This document shows positions 43,951-52,519 of a DNA stretch of 64,000 bases, one piece after another. How positions within the stretch are numbered: the stretch's first letter is position 1; every line of letters begins with the position of its first letter. Where the stretch lies: the NCBI GenBank assembly GCA_013140985.1, contig JABFRU010000042.1, positions 1 to 64,000 on the forward strand, read 5' to 3'. The notes beneath the pieces are model-generated. The model saw only the letters and a list, made by a program, of their open reading frames with translations. It was not told where the DNA came from and searched no databases. The stretch comes from Chitinophagaceae bacterium (GTDB lineage Bacteria > Bacteroidota > Bacteroidia > Chitinophagales > Chitinophagaceae). The translations under genes and the position numbers were made by a program.

Positions 43951-46701
43951 ATGAACTACGTACAAAAAACCCTTGCCTTGCTATTTCTGTTAGCGATAGC
44001 AATTACAGTGTCCGCACAAACAAAGTACAGCACTGTTACGATCGTTCCTCCGCAGGATAAGCAACAAAGAGCTGAATTGCTCGGTTTGCTGGAGATAGAT
44101 CACTTTGATATGCGGGATGGAAAGATCGTTGCTGAGATCAACCAGCAGCAAATAGCATTGTTGCGTCAAACGTCATTTCAGTATGAAGTGGTGATCCCCG
44201 ACGTGGCTGCACATATCAATGAACTCAACCAGCGATATTTTGCAGCTTCGCCTGCGGCAAGAGTAGCCATGGAGCAAACTGGTGGGCTAGTGGAAGAACT
44301 TATTCCAACTCCATCTGCTTTCCAGGTGCATCCTACGCTGGGAGGTTTTTACAGTTTTGCACAAATGAATACGGCTATGAATAACCTGGCGGCAACCTAT
44401 TCTTCATTAGTACAAAAAACCTCATTGGGACTTTCTGTGCAGGGAAGGGACATTTGGTGCATCAAGATTTCTGATAATGTAACAACGGATGAGGTCAATG
44501 AACCTGAAGTTTTATATATCGGGTTACAACATGCAAGAGAAGCTATCGGCGGCAGCAGCCTTATCTTTTTTATGCAATATCTGTGTGAAAATTATGCAAC
44601 CGATAGCCGGATACAGGCATTGGTGAACAACCGGGAAATATTTATCATTCCCTGTATGAATCCTGATGGATGGGAATACAACCGGGTAAATGACCCAAAT
44701 GGTGGTGGTGGATGGAGGAAGAACCGCAGAAATAATGGCGATGGCACATTCGGAGTTGATCTTAACAGGAACTGGAGTTTTGATTGGGGAAATTGTTCCG
44801 GTGCAAGTTCAAGTTGTGGTTCATCCAATACAAGCAGTGATGTTTATTGGGGACCGTCCGCTTTTTCCGAACCCGAAACACAGGCGGTAAGAAATTTTGT
44901 TATCTCTCATCATCTTGTATCCATGATAGATCAGCATGCTTTTGGTCCTTATTATTCTTTACCATTCGGTCGTCCGTCATTGCATCCCGGTGTTGATTCA
45001 TTAACAATAATGGACCAGGATTATTATGATCATGTTCCTGCTGCTATGGGAAAATACAATGGTATGCGGGCAGGAAATAGTATTCAATCTGTAGGATACG
45101 AAGTAGCCGGTGGAGTAAAAGACTGGATGTTGAAAGCCGAAATTGGCGTTGGCACAAAAGGGAAAATATATGGGCTTACCGGTGAAGGAGGTGCCGGTGG
45201 TGGTACAGGCGGATCATATGGAAGCTTTTGGCCTCCTGCCAGCGAGATCATCAGTTTGTCGAAAGGAATGGTATATCAAAATCTCCAAATACTTTTTTCC
45301 GCAGGTTCTTATGTTGATATTACCGATCAGGCCGATATTGCTTTAACAGCACCTTCGGGTTCTCTTGGTTTTAAAATAAAAAGAATTGGAATAGCAGATG
45401 GCCCTGTCACTGTTACACTGATTCCATTAGAAAATATTGCATCGGTCGGGTCACCTGTTATAATAAATAGTTTGCCGAATTATTGTGATACATACAATGG
45501 CAGTATTGGTTATTCATTGCCGGGCAATATCCAGGCAGGGCATAGAATAAAATATGCCTGGAGAGTGCAGACAGGAGGACAAACCTATTATGATACGCTG
45601 ATAAAATTTTATAATCCTGTCCAACTGTTTTACGATAATATGGAAGGAGCCAGTGTAGCTACCAACTGGGTCGTTTCTGCTAACTGGAATTACACTACTG
45701 CAATGGCGTTTGCAGGAACTAAATCATTGACAGAATCACCGTCAGGCTTATATGGACAAAATCGCAATGATATAATAAGATATAATGGCTCGTTTAATTT
45801 AAGTGATGCTACAGCGGCTTATCTTACTTTCCAGGTAAGACACAGGGCCGAAAATTTCAGGGATAAATTAGAAGTACAGGTTTCGACCAACGGAACAACC
45901 TGGATACCCGTTGCCGGATCCACTACAGTAGAAGAACCGGGCACATTGGATGGAAGTACATTAGATGGCGATCCGGCATTGACGGGGATCCGGGAAGATT
46001 GGGTGCCTGAAGTATATAATCTCTCTGCATTTATCGGGCAACCGGCTTTGCAATTGCGTCTTGTTTTTTCTTCAGATGCAAATACTACCGGTTACGATTT
46101 CCAGGTGGATGAAGGATTTAATATAGATGATCTGAAAGTAATTAAGAGCACAACAGCATTGGTAATATTACCGGTTCATTTTATAAGCTTTACCGGCAGA
46201 TTGCAACAGGATAATACAGCCGAATTGAACTGGCAGATAGCCCTCAATTCTGATCCTGACTATTTCAGCATTGAGAGATCGGCGAACGGAACTAATTTCT
46301 GGGAAGCAGGAAGAGTAAGCGGACAGCAATTTACTTTTATTGACAGGGATCTTTTTGCCGGTAACAATTATTACAGGATAAAAGCAGCAGGAGTTGACAG
46401 AACAACAACCTATAGTAATATCATTACTATCATTTATAAACCCGGAATAGTTTCTTTACAGCTTTATCCTAATCCAGCCAGTGATGAGATCAACATAAAG
46501 ATAATTGCCGATGGATTGACCGATATTTCGATCCGTATAACAGACCTGGCCGGAAGGGTGATCCATAACAGTAAAGCGAATATCTCATCGGGTGGAGATA
46601 TAAAGATCAACAGCAGCTGGTGGACACAAGGATTATATTACCTGCAGGTCACCGATGACAAGAATAATGTACTGGCAACAGAGAAGATATTGAAACAATA
46701 G
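43951..46701 (+). CDS. T9SS-exported M14 zinc carboxypeptidase
   Basis: 916-residue secreted metallopeptidase. The signal peptide ends at TVSAQ. The M14 domain covers about residues 125-450: zinc ligands His194 and Glu197 (LQHAREAIGG) and His329 (MIDQHAFG), Arg/Asn substrate pocket DLNRNWSF, and probable catalytic Glu412 (IYGLTGEGG) before a FWPPASEI end motif. A jelly-roll-like region follows, with paired strand motifs typical of peptidase accessory domains. A linker and T9SS tail (SLQLYPNPASDEINIKI to EKILKQ) end it. It likely degrades peptides outside the cell. The spacing of the catalytic Glu is slightly unusual, so its assignment is tentative. Confidence 0.9.
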   Translation: MNYVQKTLALLFLLAIAITVSAQTKYSTVTIVPPQDKQQRAELLGLLEIDHFDMRDGKIVAEINQQQIALLRQTSFQYEVVIPDVAAHINELNQRYFAASPAARVAMEQTGGLVEELIPTPSAFQVHPTLGGFYSFAQMNTAMNNLAATYSSLVQKTSLGLSVQGRDIWCIKISDNVTTDEVNEPEVLYIGLQHAREAIGGSSLIFFMQYLCENYATDSRIQALVNNREIFIIPCMNPDGWEYNRVNDPNGGGGWRKNRRNNGDGTFGVDLNRNWSFDWGNCSGASSSCGSSNTSSDVYWGPSAFSEPETQAVRNFVISHHLVSMIDQHAFGPYYSLPFGRPSLHPGVDSLTIMDQDYYDHVPAAMGKYNGMRAGNSIQSVGYEVAGGVKDWMLKAEIGVGTKGKIYGLTGEGGAGGGTGGSYGSFWPPASEIISLSKGMVYQNLQILFSAGSYVDITDQADIALTAPSGSLGFKIKRIGIADGPVTVTLIPLENIASVGSPVIINSLPNYCDTYNGSIGYSLPGNIQAGHRIKYAWRVQTGGQTYYDTLIKFYNPVQLFYDNMEGASVATNWVVSANWNYTTAMAFAGTKSLTESPSGLYGQNRNDIIRYNGSFNLSDATAAYLTFQVRHRAENFRDKLEVQVSTNGTTWIPVAGSTTVEEPGTLDGSTLDGDPALTGIREDWVPEVYNLSAFIGQPALQLRLVFSSDANTTGYDFQVDEGFNIDDLKVIKSTTALVILPVHFISFTGRLQQDNTAELNWQIALNSDPDYFSIERSANGTNFWEAGRVSGQQFTFIDRDLFAGNNYYRIKAAGVDRTTTYSNIITIIYKPGIVSLQLYPNPASDEINIKIIADGLTDISIRITDLAGRVIHNSKANISSGGDIKINSSWWTQGLYYLQVTDDKNNVLATEKILKQ

Positions 46702-46758
46702 CGGGGCGCTGATCCTTTTTATCTGATCCAATAATCCATAGCTGCGGATGTATTCTGC

Positions 46759-46766
46759 TACATTTG
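46759..46766 (+). promoter_or_regulatory. -7 element TACATTTG of rsmA
   Basis: TAnnTTTG match only 6 bp before the ATG at 46772, implying a nearly leaderless transcript. It decides the start: an in-frame ATG at 46748 lies upstream of this promoter element. Confidence 0.6.
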
Positions 46767-46771
46767 CAGCT

Positions 46772-47524
46772 ATGTTTACGTTGAAGAAATCGCTGGGCCA
46801 GCATTTTTTAAAGGATGAGAATATCTGCCGTAAGATCGTTGCATCGTTACAACAACATTCCTTTACACAATTACTGGAAGTAGGGCCCGGCGGCGGGGCA
46901 TTGACAAAATATCTGTTAGCATTAAAAGAGGTTGACTTCAAAGCAGTGGAGCTGGATGATGAAAAAGTGGATTACCTGCTTACTACTTACCCGGCCCTGA
47001 AGGGCAGGATAATTCATCAAAATTTTTTGGACATTCCAAAACCGTTTGCAGGAAAGTTTACCCTCGTTGGAAATTTTCCCTACAATATTTCTTCGCAAAT
47101 TCTTTTTAAAGTGATCGAATGGAAAGATGATGTGGAATGCATGGTGGGTATGTTTCAAAAAGAAATGGCGCAAAGAGTAGCTGCACCCGAAGGCAGCAAA
47201 ACATACGGTGTGACCAGTGTGCTTACACAGGCTTTCTTTGATGTAGAATATCTTTTTGATGTAAATGAAAAATGCTTTCAGCCCCCGCCCAAAGTAAAAA
47301 GCGGCGTTATAAGGCTGTTGCCAAAAAAACAGATTACGTCAATGAAAAGCGAAAAAGATCTTTTTCTATTGGTAAAAACGGCTTTTAACCAGCGGCGAAA
47401 GACATTGCGGAATGCAGTTAAATCTTTATTCGATGCAACAATATTGGAGGATGAATTGTTTAATAAAAGAGCAGAACAGCTGACGACCGGTCAATTTGCT
47501 GCATTAACTTTCAAAATGAAATGA
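46772..47524 (+). CDS. rsmA: 16S rRNA (adenine1518/1519-N6)-dimethyltransferase
   Basis: KsgA/RsmA dimethylates two adjacent adenines near the 3' end of 16S rRNA during small-subunit maturation. 250 residues. It has the start [14 protein letters not shown], the SAM-binding motif [11 protein letters not shown] and the catalytic NFPYNIS (NLPY variant), then KSGVIRLLP. Start chosen at ATG 46772 ([12 protein letters not shown]); an upstream in-frame ATG would add eight residues lying in the promoter. Its stop overlaps the next gene by 4 bp (ATGA), so translation is coupled. Confidence 0.95.
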   Translation: MFTLKKSLGQHFLKDENICRKIVASLQQHSFTQLLEVGPGGGALTKYLLALKEVDFKAVELDDEKVDYLLTTYPALKGRIIHQNFLDIPKPFAGKFTLVGNFPYNISSQILFKVIEWKDDVECMVGMFQKEMAQRVAAPEGSKTYGVTSVLTQAFFDVEYLFDVNEKCFQPPPKVKSGVIRLLPKKQITSMKSEKDLFLLVKTAFNQRRKTLRNAVKSLFDATILEDELFNKRAEQLTTGQFAALTFKMK

Positions 47525-48447
47525 GAGGGGTAATCATAACAGGGAGGACGCACCAATATTTATTGGACACACTTCAAAACAAAGGGTATGAAGTGTTGTA
47601 TGATCCCGCAATTGGCTATGAGCAATTGTGCAATGTTATTGCCAAAGCAGAAGGGTTGATCGTTACTACCAGGCTTGAAATTGATAAAAATATTATTGAC
47701 CTCGCAAAAAATTTAAAATGGATAGGCCGGTTGGGAAGCGGTATGGAATTGATCAATGTTGAATATGCAAAAAGCAAAGGAATAAGATGTGAAAGCAGTC
47801 CCGAAGGAAACAGGGATGCGGTGGCAGAGCATGCATTGGGTTTATTGTTGGGATTAATGAATAATATCTCCTCTTCTTATGGTGAAATAAAAAAAGGAAT
47901 ATGGAAAAGAGACGAGAACAGGGGGGTGGAGCTGAATGGTAAAACGGTCGGCATTATTGGTTTTGGAAATACCGGGAGCAGTTTTGCAAAATTGCTGCAG
48001 CCGTTTGATGTAACAGTGCTGGCTTATGATAGATATAAATTTGGATTTGCACATGATTATATCAAAGAAGCAAGTCTTGAGCAAATATGCCGCTATGCGG
48101 ATGTGATAAGTTTTCATGTGCCGCTTACCAATGAAACACATTATATGGGTGATGCAGCTTTCTTTAATGTGCTGGAAAGGAAACCATGGTTCCTGAATAC
48201 AAGCCGTGGCAAAGTGGTAAAGATCGGGCATCTTGTCAATGCATTATTTGAGAAAAAAATTGCCGGGGCAGGGTTGGATGTGTTGGAAAATGAACAATTG
48301 AATACCTATACACCTATTGAAAAGCAACAACTGGATTGGCTGGTTGATCAGCCTAATGTTATTATTACGCCGCATATTGCCGGATACAGCCACGAAGCCT
48401 CCTATAAAATGGCAGAAGTACTGCTGAAAAAACTTAGAATGGATTGA
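47521..48447 (+). CDS. D-isomer-specific 2-hydroxyacid dehydrogenase
   Basis: NAD-dependent oxidoreductase of the D-2-hydroxyacid dehydrogenase family (phosphoglycerate dehydrogenase-like), 308 residues. A split catalytic domain surrounds a Rossmann domain with [14 protein letters not shown]. The catalytic set is visible: Arg in NTSRGKVV, Glu in LDVLENEQ and His in ITPHIAGYS. It lacks the C-terminal ACT/regulatory domain of SerA, so the substrate (phosphoglycerate, glyoxylate or other) is open. Translationally coupled to rsmA by a 4-bp overlap. Confidence 0.88.
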   Translation: MRGVIITGRTHQYLLDTLQNKGYEVLYDPAIGYEQLCNVIAKAEGLIVTTRLEIDKNIIDLAKNLKWIGRLGSGMELINVEYAKSKGIRCESSPEGNRDAVAEHALGLLLGLMNNISSSYGEIKKGIWKRDENRGVELNGKTVGIIGFGNTGSSFAKLLQPFDVTVLAYDRYKFGFAHDYIKEASLEQICRYADVISFHVPLTNETHYMGDAAFFNVLERKPWFLNTSRGKVVKIGHLVNALFEKKIAGAGLDVLENEQLNTYTPIEKQQLDWLVDQPNVIITPHIAGYSHEASYKMAEVLLKKLRMD

Positions 48448-48474
48448 TTTTTTTCAAAAACTTTTTTATCTTTG
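48444..48474 (+). promoter_or_regulatory. Consensus promoter of greA (TTG, 20 bp, TATCTTTG)
   Basis: TTG at 48444-48446 overlaps the stop codon region of the preceding gene; TATCTTTG is at 48467-48474. Spacing is 20 bp. Transcription would start near 48481. Confidence 0.7.
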
Positions 48475-48487
48475 AGACTCAATAGTG

Positions 48488-48532
48488 CAACGCTTCAGCA
48501 ACACCTGGGGCGTTGTTATTTTTTTTATTTTA
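48488..48532 (+). terminator. Terminator-like hairpin in the greA leader (possible attenuator)
   Basis: CAACGCTTCAG (48488-48498) pairs with CTGGGGCGTTG (48505-48515) over 11 bp with two G-T pairs, 6-nt loop. TTATTTTTTTTATTTT follows. It lies between the promoter and the greA start, so a prematurely ended RNA would be about 50 nt. Confidence 0.7.
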
Positions 48533-48534
48533 TC

Positions 48535-48543
48535 AAAGGAGGT
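48535..48543 (+). promoter_or_regulatory. Exceptionally strong Shine-Dalgarno site of greA
   Basis: AAAGGAGGT lies five bases before ATG 48548. Such full anti-SD complementarity is rare in Bacteroidota, where most genes here show none. It fixes the greA start and rules out an upstream frame. Confidence 0.75.
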
Positions 48544-48547
48544 AACT

Positions 48548-49021
48548 ATGGCAGGCTTACAATATGTGACGAAAGAAACACTGGAGCAAATGAAAGCTGA
48601 ACTGCAAAGGATGAAGGGAGTAGAACGTCCTGCGGCCAGCCGTGCCATTGCCGAAGCAAGGGAAAAAGGCGACCTGAAAGAAAATGCCGAATATGATTCT
48701 GCCAAAGAAGCACAGGGATTGCTCGAAGCAAAGATCGCTGCGATGGAAGGTTCACTCGCCAATTTGAGGGTATTGGATGAATCAAATATTGATACAAGCA
48801 AAGTATCCATTCTTACAAAAGTTACGCTGACCAACCTGGGCACTAAAAAGCAAGTGACCTATAAGATCGTCAGCGAACAGGAAGCAGACCTGAAGGCAGG
48901 AAAAATTTCTGTTACATCACCGATCGGTAAAGGAATATTAGGTAAAACAGTTGGCGAAACAGCAGAGGTGAAGGCGCCGGCAGGAATATTGAAATTTAAG
49001 ATCGAAGAGATCACCGCCTAG
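48548..49021 (+). CDS. greA: Transcription elongation factor GreA
   Basis: 157-residue factor that enters the RNA polymerase secondary channel and stimulates cleavage of backtracked RNA. N-terminal coiled coil with the acidic tip (GDLKENAEYDSAKEAQG, holding the conserved DxxE-type acidic residues) and a C-terminal FKBP-like domain (ISVTSPIGKGILGKTVGE, VKAPAGILKFKIEEI). Length is standard. Start is ATG 48548, preceded by a strong Shine-Dalgarno site. The leader has a terminator-like hairpin, suggesting feedback control by transcription termination. A terminator follows the gene. Confidence 0.96.
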   Translation: MAGLQYVTKETLEQMKAELQRMKGVERPAASRAIAEAREKGDLKENAEYDSAKEAQGLLEAKIAAMEGSLANLRVLDESNIDTSKVSILTKVTLTNLGTKKQVTYKIVSEQEADLKAGKISVTSPIGKGILGKTVGETAEVKAPAGILKFKIEEITA

Positions 49022-49047
49022 ATAAAAACAAATAACTATTAGATAAG

Positions 49048-49073
49048 AGTTCTGCGGAGGCAGGACTTTTTTA
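49048..49073 (+). terminator. Intrinsic terminator of greA
   Basis: AGTTCTGC (49048-49055) pairs with GCAGGACT (49060-49067), one G-T pair, then a T-run. Confidence 0.85.
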
Positions 49074-49162
49074 TTGCTGCTGATAGGTTGTAGTTTTGTT
49101 GAGTGAAACTTCGCTATATCAAATCGGCAATCCAAAATCTAAAATCAAAAATATTCGGCAGT

Positions 49163-49552
49163 ATGACCATCTTTTCAAAAATAATAGCAGGAGAGGTACC
49201 TTCTTATAAAATTGCGGAGAATGAAAAGTTCTTTGCTTTCCTTGATATCTTTCCGTTAAGGGAAGGACATGTGCTTGTCGTTCCAAAAACAGAAACAGAT
49301 AATTTGTTTGATCTGCCTGCTGAATATTTAAGTGAAATGCTATTATTTGCCCAGCCTATTGCAAAAGCGATTGAAAAAGCTTTCAGCTGTAATCGCTGTG
49401 GTATTTCCGTAATTGGTTTGGAAGTGCCGCATGCACATATTCATTTGGTACCTATTAATTCTTCTAATGATCTGAATTTTACACAGTCCAAACCAAAAGC
49501 AAGTGATGAGAGTTTGAAGAGGGTGCAGGAGAAGATATTGGTGAATCTTTGA
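49163..49552 (+). CDS. HIT family nucleotide hydrolase
   Basis: 129-residue histidine-triad protein, probably a nucleoside phosphoramidase/AMP-lysine-type hydrolase of the HinT branch. N-terminus MTIFSKIIAGEVPSYKI and the catalytic triad PHAHIHLVPI (about residues 92-101) are typical. Start at ATG 49163 gives the standard N-terminus; the upstream open frame runs through a repeat half-site (about 49127-49151). No functional neighbours. Confidence 0.92.
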   Translation: MTIFSKIIAGEVPSYKIAENEKFFAFLDIFPLREGHVLVVPKTETDNLFDLPAEYLSEMLLFAQPIAKAIEKAFSCNRCGISVIGLEVPHAHIHLVPINSSNDLNFTQSKPKASDESLKRVQEKILVNL

Positions 49553-49643
49553 ATCATTTCTGTTCAGAAATGCTAATTTAAAATTTGGCTTTAGTTTTAA
49601 AGTTCGTAAATTTAGAATACCATTAAACCTTAAACCTCGTATT

Positions 49644-50612
49644 ATGAAAAAGAAATTTGCCCCCCATTGGGCGTATTATTTGCTTGCGATTTTATTTTTC
49701 TTTAATTATTCGTGTAAGAAAATTGAAAAAGAAGAAGAAAAACAAATCCCTTTAAACATAAGCTCATCAAATCAAATTGAGAGTGAGGATTATGTTTTTG
49801 GCGAGCCAAAGCAAAACCCTTACAAAGTTGGAAATATGCAAAACGCATATTCAAGCTTGTCTTCAGGTGGGATTTTGCCACCAACTTCAATCACAATTAG
49901 ACCTACACATTATTATGTAAAATTTAAACCTGCAAATTTTGATCAGTATGAAAAACTTTGCGAGGACAGTATCTTAGATTTATCCGATTTGCCCATAGAG
50001 GCAAATGTATTGCAATACGGTGAAGAGTATCATGACCCCTCATTACCGGACTCTGTGCCAACATTTCAATACACAGCAGTTCCGGTTGGGTATAGTTTCA
50101 ACGATACTATACCTTACGAAATTCTTGACAACTTATATCTCCCCGAATCTGATAGTTTATATTTTTCTGAAAATAGCGGTAACCAGCATTACCTTGAAAA
50201 ATTATTGGACCAAGCCTATATTCAAACTGGAAATTTTGAGGACACAATTAAATATGATAATGAAGATTATCAAAGACGATATTATCCCGGAGGCCGAATA
50301 CAGGTTTTTGATACAAGACTCAATAGTTTTATTGGGATGGAAGGAGTTGATGTTCATGCCAGGCGGTGGTTTATTGTTTATCATGCCCAACCTGACTATA
50401 ATGGGTATTACAGAATGAAACACAGATTTAACAGACCCTGCAATTATTCTATTGTATTTCACAATATATTTTTTGTGATAAGAAGACACTTGATAGCTAC
50501 AACATACCATATCAATGGTCCTAAAAAGACTGGCGATTGGAATTATAACTCGCAAACGGTTACCAGCGTTTTGCCGGTCATGTTTTTAGAGGAGCTTATA
50601 GATACCAGGTGA
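49644..50612 (+). CDS. N-terminal part of a frameshifted HExxH metalloprotease lipoprotein
   Basis: 322-residue frame starting with a lipoprotein signal (LLAILFFFNYSC). It contains the accessory region of a zincin-like family known from Bacteroidota (AVPVGYSF, YYPGGRIQVFDTRLN, GVDVHARRWFIVYHAQPD, YSIVFH). The frame continues past about 50549 into unrelated residues (SVLPVMFLEELIDTR) before stopping. The -1 frame, open from 50549, encodes the expected continuation (GHVFRGAYRYQVKNIGG). A single-base deletion near 50549 would explain this; no slippery heptamer is seen. So this is probably a broken gene, or a sequencing error in an intact one. Confidence 0.7.
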   Translation: MKKKFAPHWAYYLLAILFFFNYSCKKIEKEEEKQIPLNISSSNQIESEDYVFGEPKQNPYKVGNMQNAYSSLSSGGILPPTSITIRPTHYYVKFKPANFDQYEKLCEDSILDLSDLPIEANVLQYGEEYHDPSLPDSVPTFQYTAVPVGYSFNDTIPYEILDNLYLPESDSLYFSENSGNQHYLEKLLDQAYIQTGNFEDTIKYDNEDYQRRYYPGGRIQVFDTRLNSFIGMEGVDVHARRWFIVYHAQPDYNGYYRMKHRFNRPCNYSIVFHNIFFVIRRHLIATTYHINGPKKTGDWNYNSQTVTSVLPVMFLEELIDTR

Positions 50613-51274
50613 AGAATATAGGAGGGCTTGCCAGACCCTGGCTGATTGCTGGCTTCAGGCGTCAAAAATATATTGCTTCAAACTCCAAATCAAGCCCAGG
50701 AATTAATTGGATGATATTTCCAATAATAAAGGTGGGACGTTATGAGAACATAGACATGGAAAGGGAATATGATTCCGACGAAGTATTTTCTACTACATGT
50801 CATGAAACTGCTCACACAAGTCATATGTATCGAATGAATGGCGGAATAATACAGTTTATCCAAGTTGAAGCAAAACTTAAAGAAAGCTGGGCTGTATGTA
50901 TCGAATGGTTTTTATCTCATATTGAGTATGTCGAGAGAGGTGTAAATAATTATGGAGAATGGAATTATAGTCCCGCCAATCCTCCGATTTATCCTAATCA
51001 GTTTGCTTACCAGTATTGGAATTTGGGTTTCGATGATGAATATACACCTTTGTATATTGATATAATAGACAATCACAATGAAATTGGAATAAATTATGAT
51101 CCTAGACCCACAGGTACTGTGAATGATCAGGTATCGGGCTATTCGTTAGCATTCATAGAGTCAGAATTACTCAGGCATATATATGGCTTGTCGTCACTCT
51201 CTAAACAATTAAAGGCACACAAGCCGGTAGGTGTAACTGATGGGCAAATAGACTTATTGCTTAGTTTTTATTAA
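50609..51274 (+). CDS. C-terminal catalytic part of the frameshifted HExxH metalloprotease
   Basis: 221-residue continuation in the -1 frame relative to the preceding segment. It carries the zinc motif HETAHTSH (HExxH plus a downstream His) and a conserved WAVCIEWF region with the likely third-ligand Glu. GTG 50609 is only the first start codon in this frame, not a convincing translation start: similarity to the family begins upstream (from about 50550). As drawn, the catalytic domain would lack its signal peptide, so the protein is either non-functional or produced only if the frameshift is an artefact. It is followed by a small lipoprotein gene after 11 bp. Confidence 0.65.
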   Translation: MKNIGGLARPWLIAGFRRQKYIASNSKSSPGINWMIFPIIKVGRYENIDMEREYDSDEVFSTTCHETAHTSHMYRMNGGIIQFIQVEAKLKESWAVCIEWFLSHIEYVERGVNNYGEWNYSPANPPIYPNQFAYQYWNLGFDDEYTPLYIDIIDNHNEIGINYDPRPTGTVNDQVSGYSLAFIESELLRHIYGLSSLSKQLKAHKPVGVTDGQIDLLLSFY

Positions 51275-51285
51275 ACTTCTGCTAT

Positions 51286-51753
51286 ATGAATAAATTACCT
51301 TTATTACTGCTTTTTATTCTGATTACTGGTTGTACAAAAGAAAAAATAACCATATACAATGCTTATGTAAAGAATACCACTGCTCATCAGATAAAAGTAG
51401 TTCCCTATTTTTCCGGAGTCATTGATAACAGTAAGATTTTACTGTTGAATGCAGGGGATTCAATTAATATCGGCAATGGATTTGACAGAGGTATAATAAA
51501 TCATGGCGGATTTAACTCTGTGTATATTTCCGGGAGTGACTCTAATATTGTTATTTTTGATAACACTTATTCAATAACACATTATGGGCAAACTCCATCA
51601 TCATTTTCGATAAAGTATTATTTGCATACATCTCCTCGAAATCTTAGAAATTATTTAAATTGGTATTATACAGCAGAGGATCCTTCGAAAAATAGGCGAG
51701 AGGCATTTTATTTATTTAGGTTCATAGAGCAAGATTATTTGGATGCGAGGTAA
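51286..51753 (+). CDS. Small lipoprotein of unknown function
   Basis: 155-residue lipoprotein, signal peptide with lipobox LITGC (Cys at residue 16). The mature chain is strand-rich with aromatic residues and no recognised domain. It is 11 bp downstream of the frameshifted metalloprotease, same strand, presumably one operon, and might have been its partner. Function unknown. Confidence 0.7.
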   Translation: MNKLPLLLLFILITGCTKEKITIYNAYVKNTTAHQIKVVPYFSGVIDNSKILLLNAGDSINIGNGFDRGIINHGGFNSVYISGSDSNIVIFDNTYSITHYGQTPSSFSIKYYLHTSPRNLRNYLNWYYTAEDPSKNRREAFYLFRFIEQDYLDAR

Positions 51754-51787
51754 ATTTAAAGTGTATAGATAAATAATTTTTTAGTTA

Positions 51788-51813
51788 CAAGGCGTTCCAT
51801 TTGGAACGCCTTG
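51788..51813. terminator. Bidirectional terminator between lipoprotein gene and ruvC
   Basis: CAAGGCGTTCC (51788-51798) pairs perfectly with GGAACGCCTTG (51803-51813), loop ATTT. A T-rich stretch lies on both sides. It serves the convergent genes ending at 51753 (+) and 51816 (-). Confidence 0.8.
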
Positions 51814-51815
51814 GT

Positions 51816-52376
51816 TTATCTTACTCTTCCCGGATTCTTCTTTATAAACTCATCCCATCCTTTCGCTCCCTTGGATATTTTCCCAATCGCAGAACCATTT
51901 TGCAAATGATGGCACATGGCCACTGCCAATGCATCTGTCGCATCAAAATGTTTCGGGCTTTCTTTAAATGATAAAAGTGTTTGCAGCATCTTCATCACCT
52001 GTTCTTTTCCCGCATTGCCATTGCCTGTTACCGATTGTTTTACTTTTTTGGGAGAGTATTCGGTTACTTCCAGGCCATGCCGCATGGCGGCTGCAATAGC
52101 AACACCCTGTGCTCTTCCGAGTTTGAGCATACTTTGTACATTCTTTCCAAAGAAAGGAGCTTCGATAGCAAAATCGGTTGGCTGGTATTTTGTAATCAAT
52201 CCGCTGACGGTATTAAAGATCAGTTGAAGTCTTTTATAATTGTCTTTTATTTTCCCCGGTTTTAATACACCCAGTTCAAGCAAACAGGCTTTATTGTTTG
52301 TGATGATAATGATACCATAACCCATGATCACTGTACCGGGATCGATACCCAATATTATTCTGGCAGGCTTTTGCAA
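51816..52376 (-). CDS. ruvC: Crossover junction endodeoxyribonuclease RuvC
   Basis: Holliday-junction resolvase, 186 residues with the start used here. Catalytic acidic residues: Asp in LGIDPGTVIMGYG, Glu in FAIEAPFFGKN, and Asp/His in DATDALAVAMCHH. I choose the TTG at 52376 (MQKPARIILGIDPGT), because the longer frame to 52460 adds 28 residues encoded by an inverted repeat and the normal RuvC starts just before IILGIDPGT. A non-ATG start is therefore likely. It partners functionally with RuvA/B, not in the window. Confidence 0.92.
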   Translation of the reverse strand: MQKPARIILGIDPGTVIMGYGIIIITNNKACLLELGVLKPGKIKDNYKRLQLIFNTVSGLITKYQPTDFAIEAPFFGKNVQSMLKLGRAQGVAIAAAMRHGLEVTEYSPKKVKQSVTGNGNAGKEQVMKMLQTLLSFKESPKHFDATDALAVAMCHHLQNGSAIGKISKGAKGWDEFIKKNPGRVR

Positions 52377-52403
52377 AGGGGAATGTATTTTTATACCGCA
52401 ATG

Positions 52404-52498
52404 ATAACACGAATTTTGCCGAATTCCACGAATTGCCGATACAACAGTATTGCCTGTCACTTAACAAATTCGTGTAATCCGGATTTAATTCGTGTTAT
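52404..52498. repeat. Word-like inverted repeat (ATAACACGAATT family)
   Basis: ATAACACGAATT (52404-52415) and its exact complement AATTCGTGTTAT (52487-52498) bound further complementary words (CCACGAATT, AATTCGTGTAATCC). It fills the divergent spacer between ruvC and the flippase-like gene. Confidence 0.8.
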
Positions 52499-52519
52499 AG
52501 TCATAACATCATAATATCA

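Noticed and set aside
50549-50612. Programmed -1 frameshift in the metalloprotease gene
   Set aside because: No X-XXY-YYZ slippery heptamer or downstream pseudoknot was seen, so mutation or sequence error is more likely.
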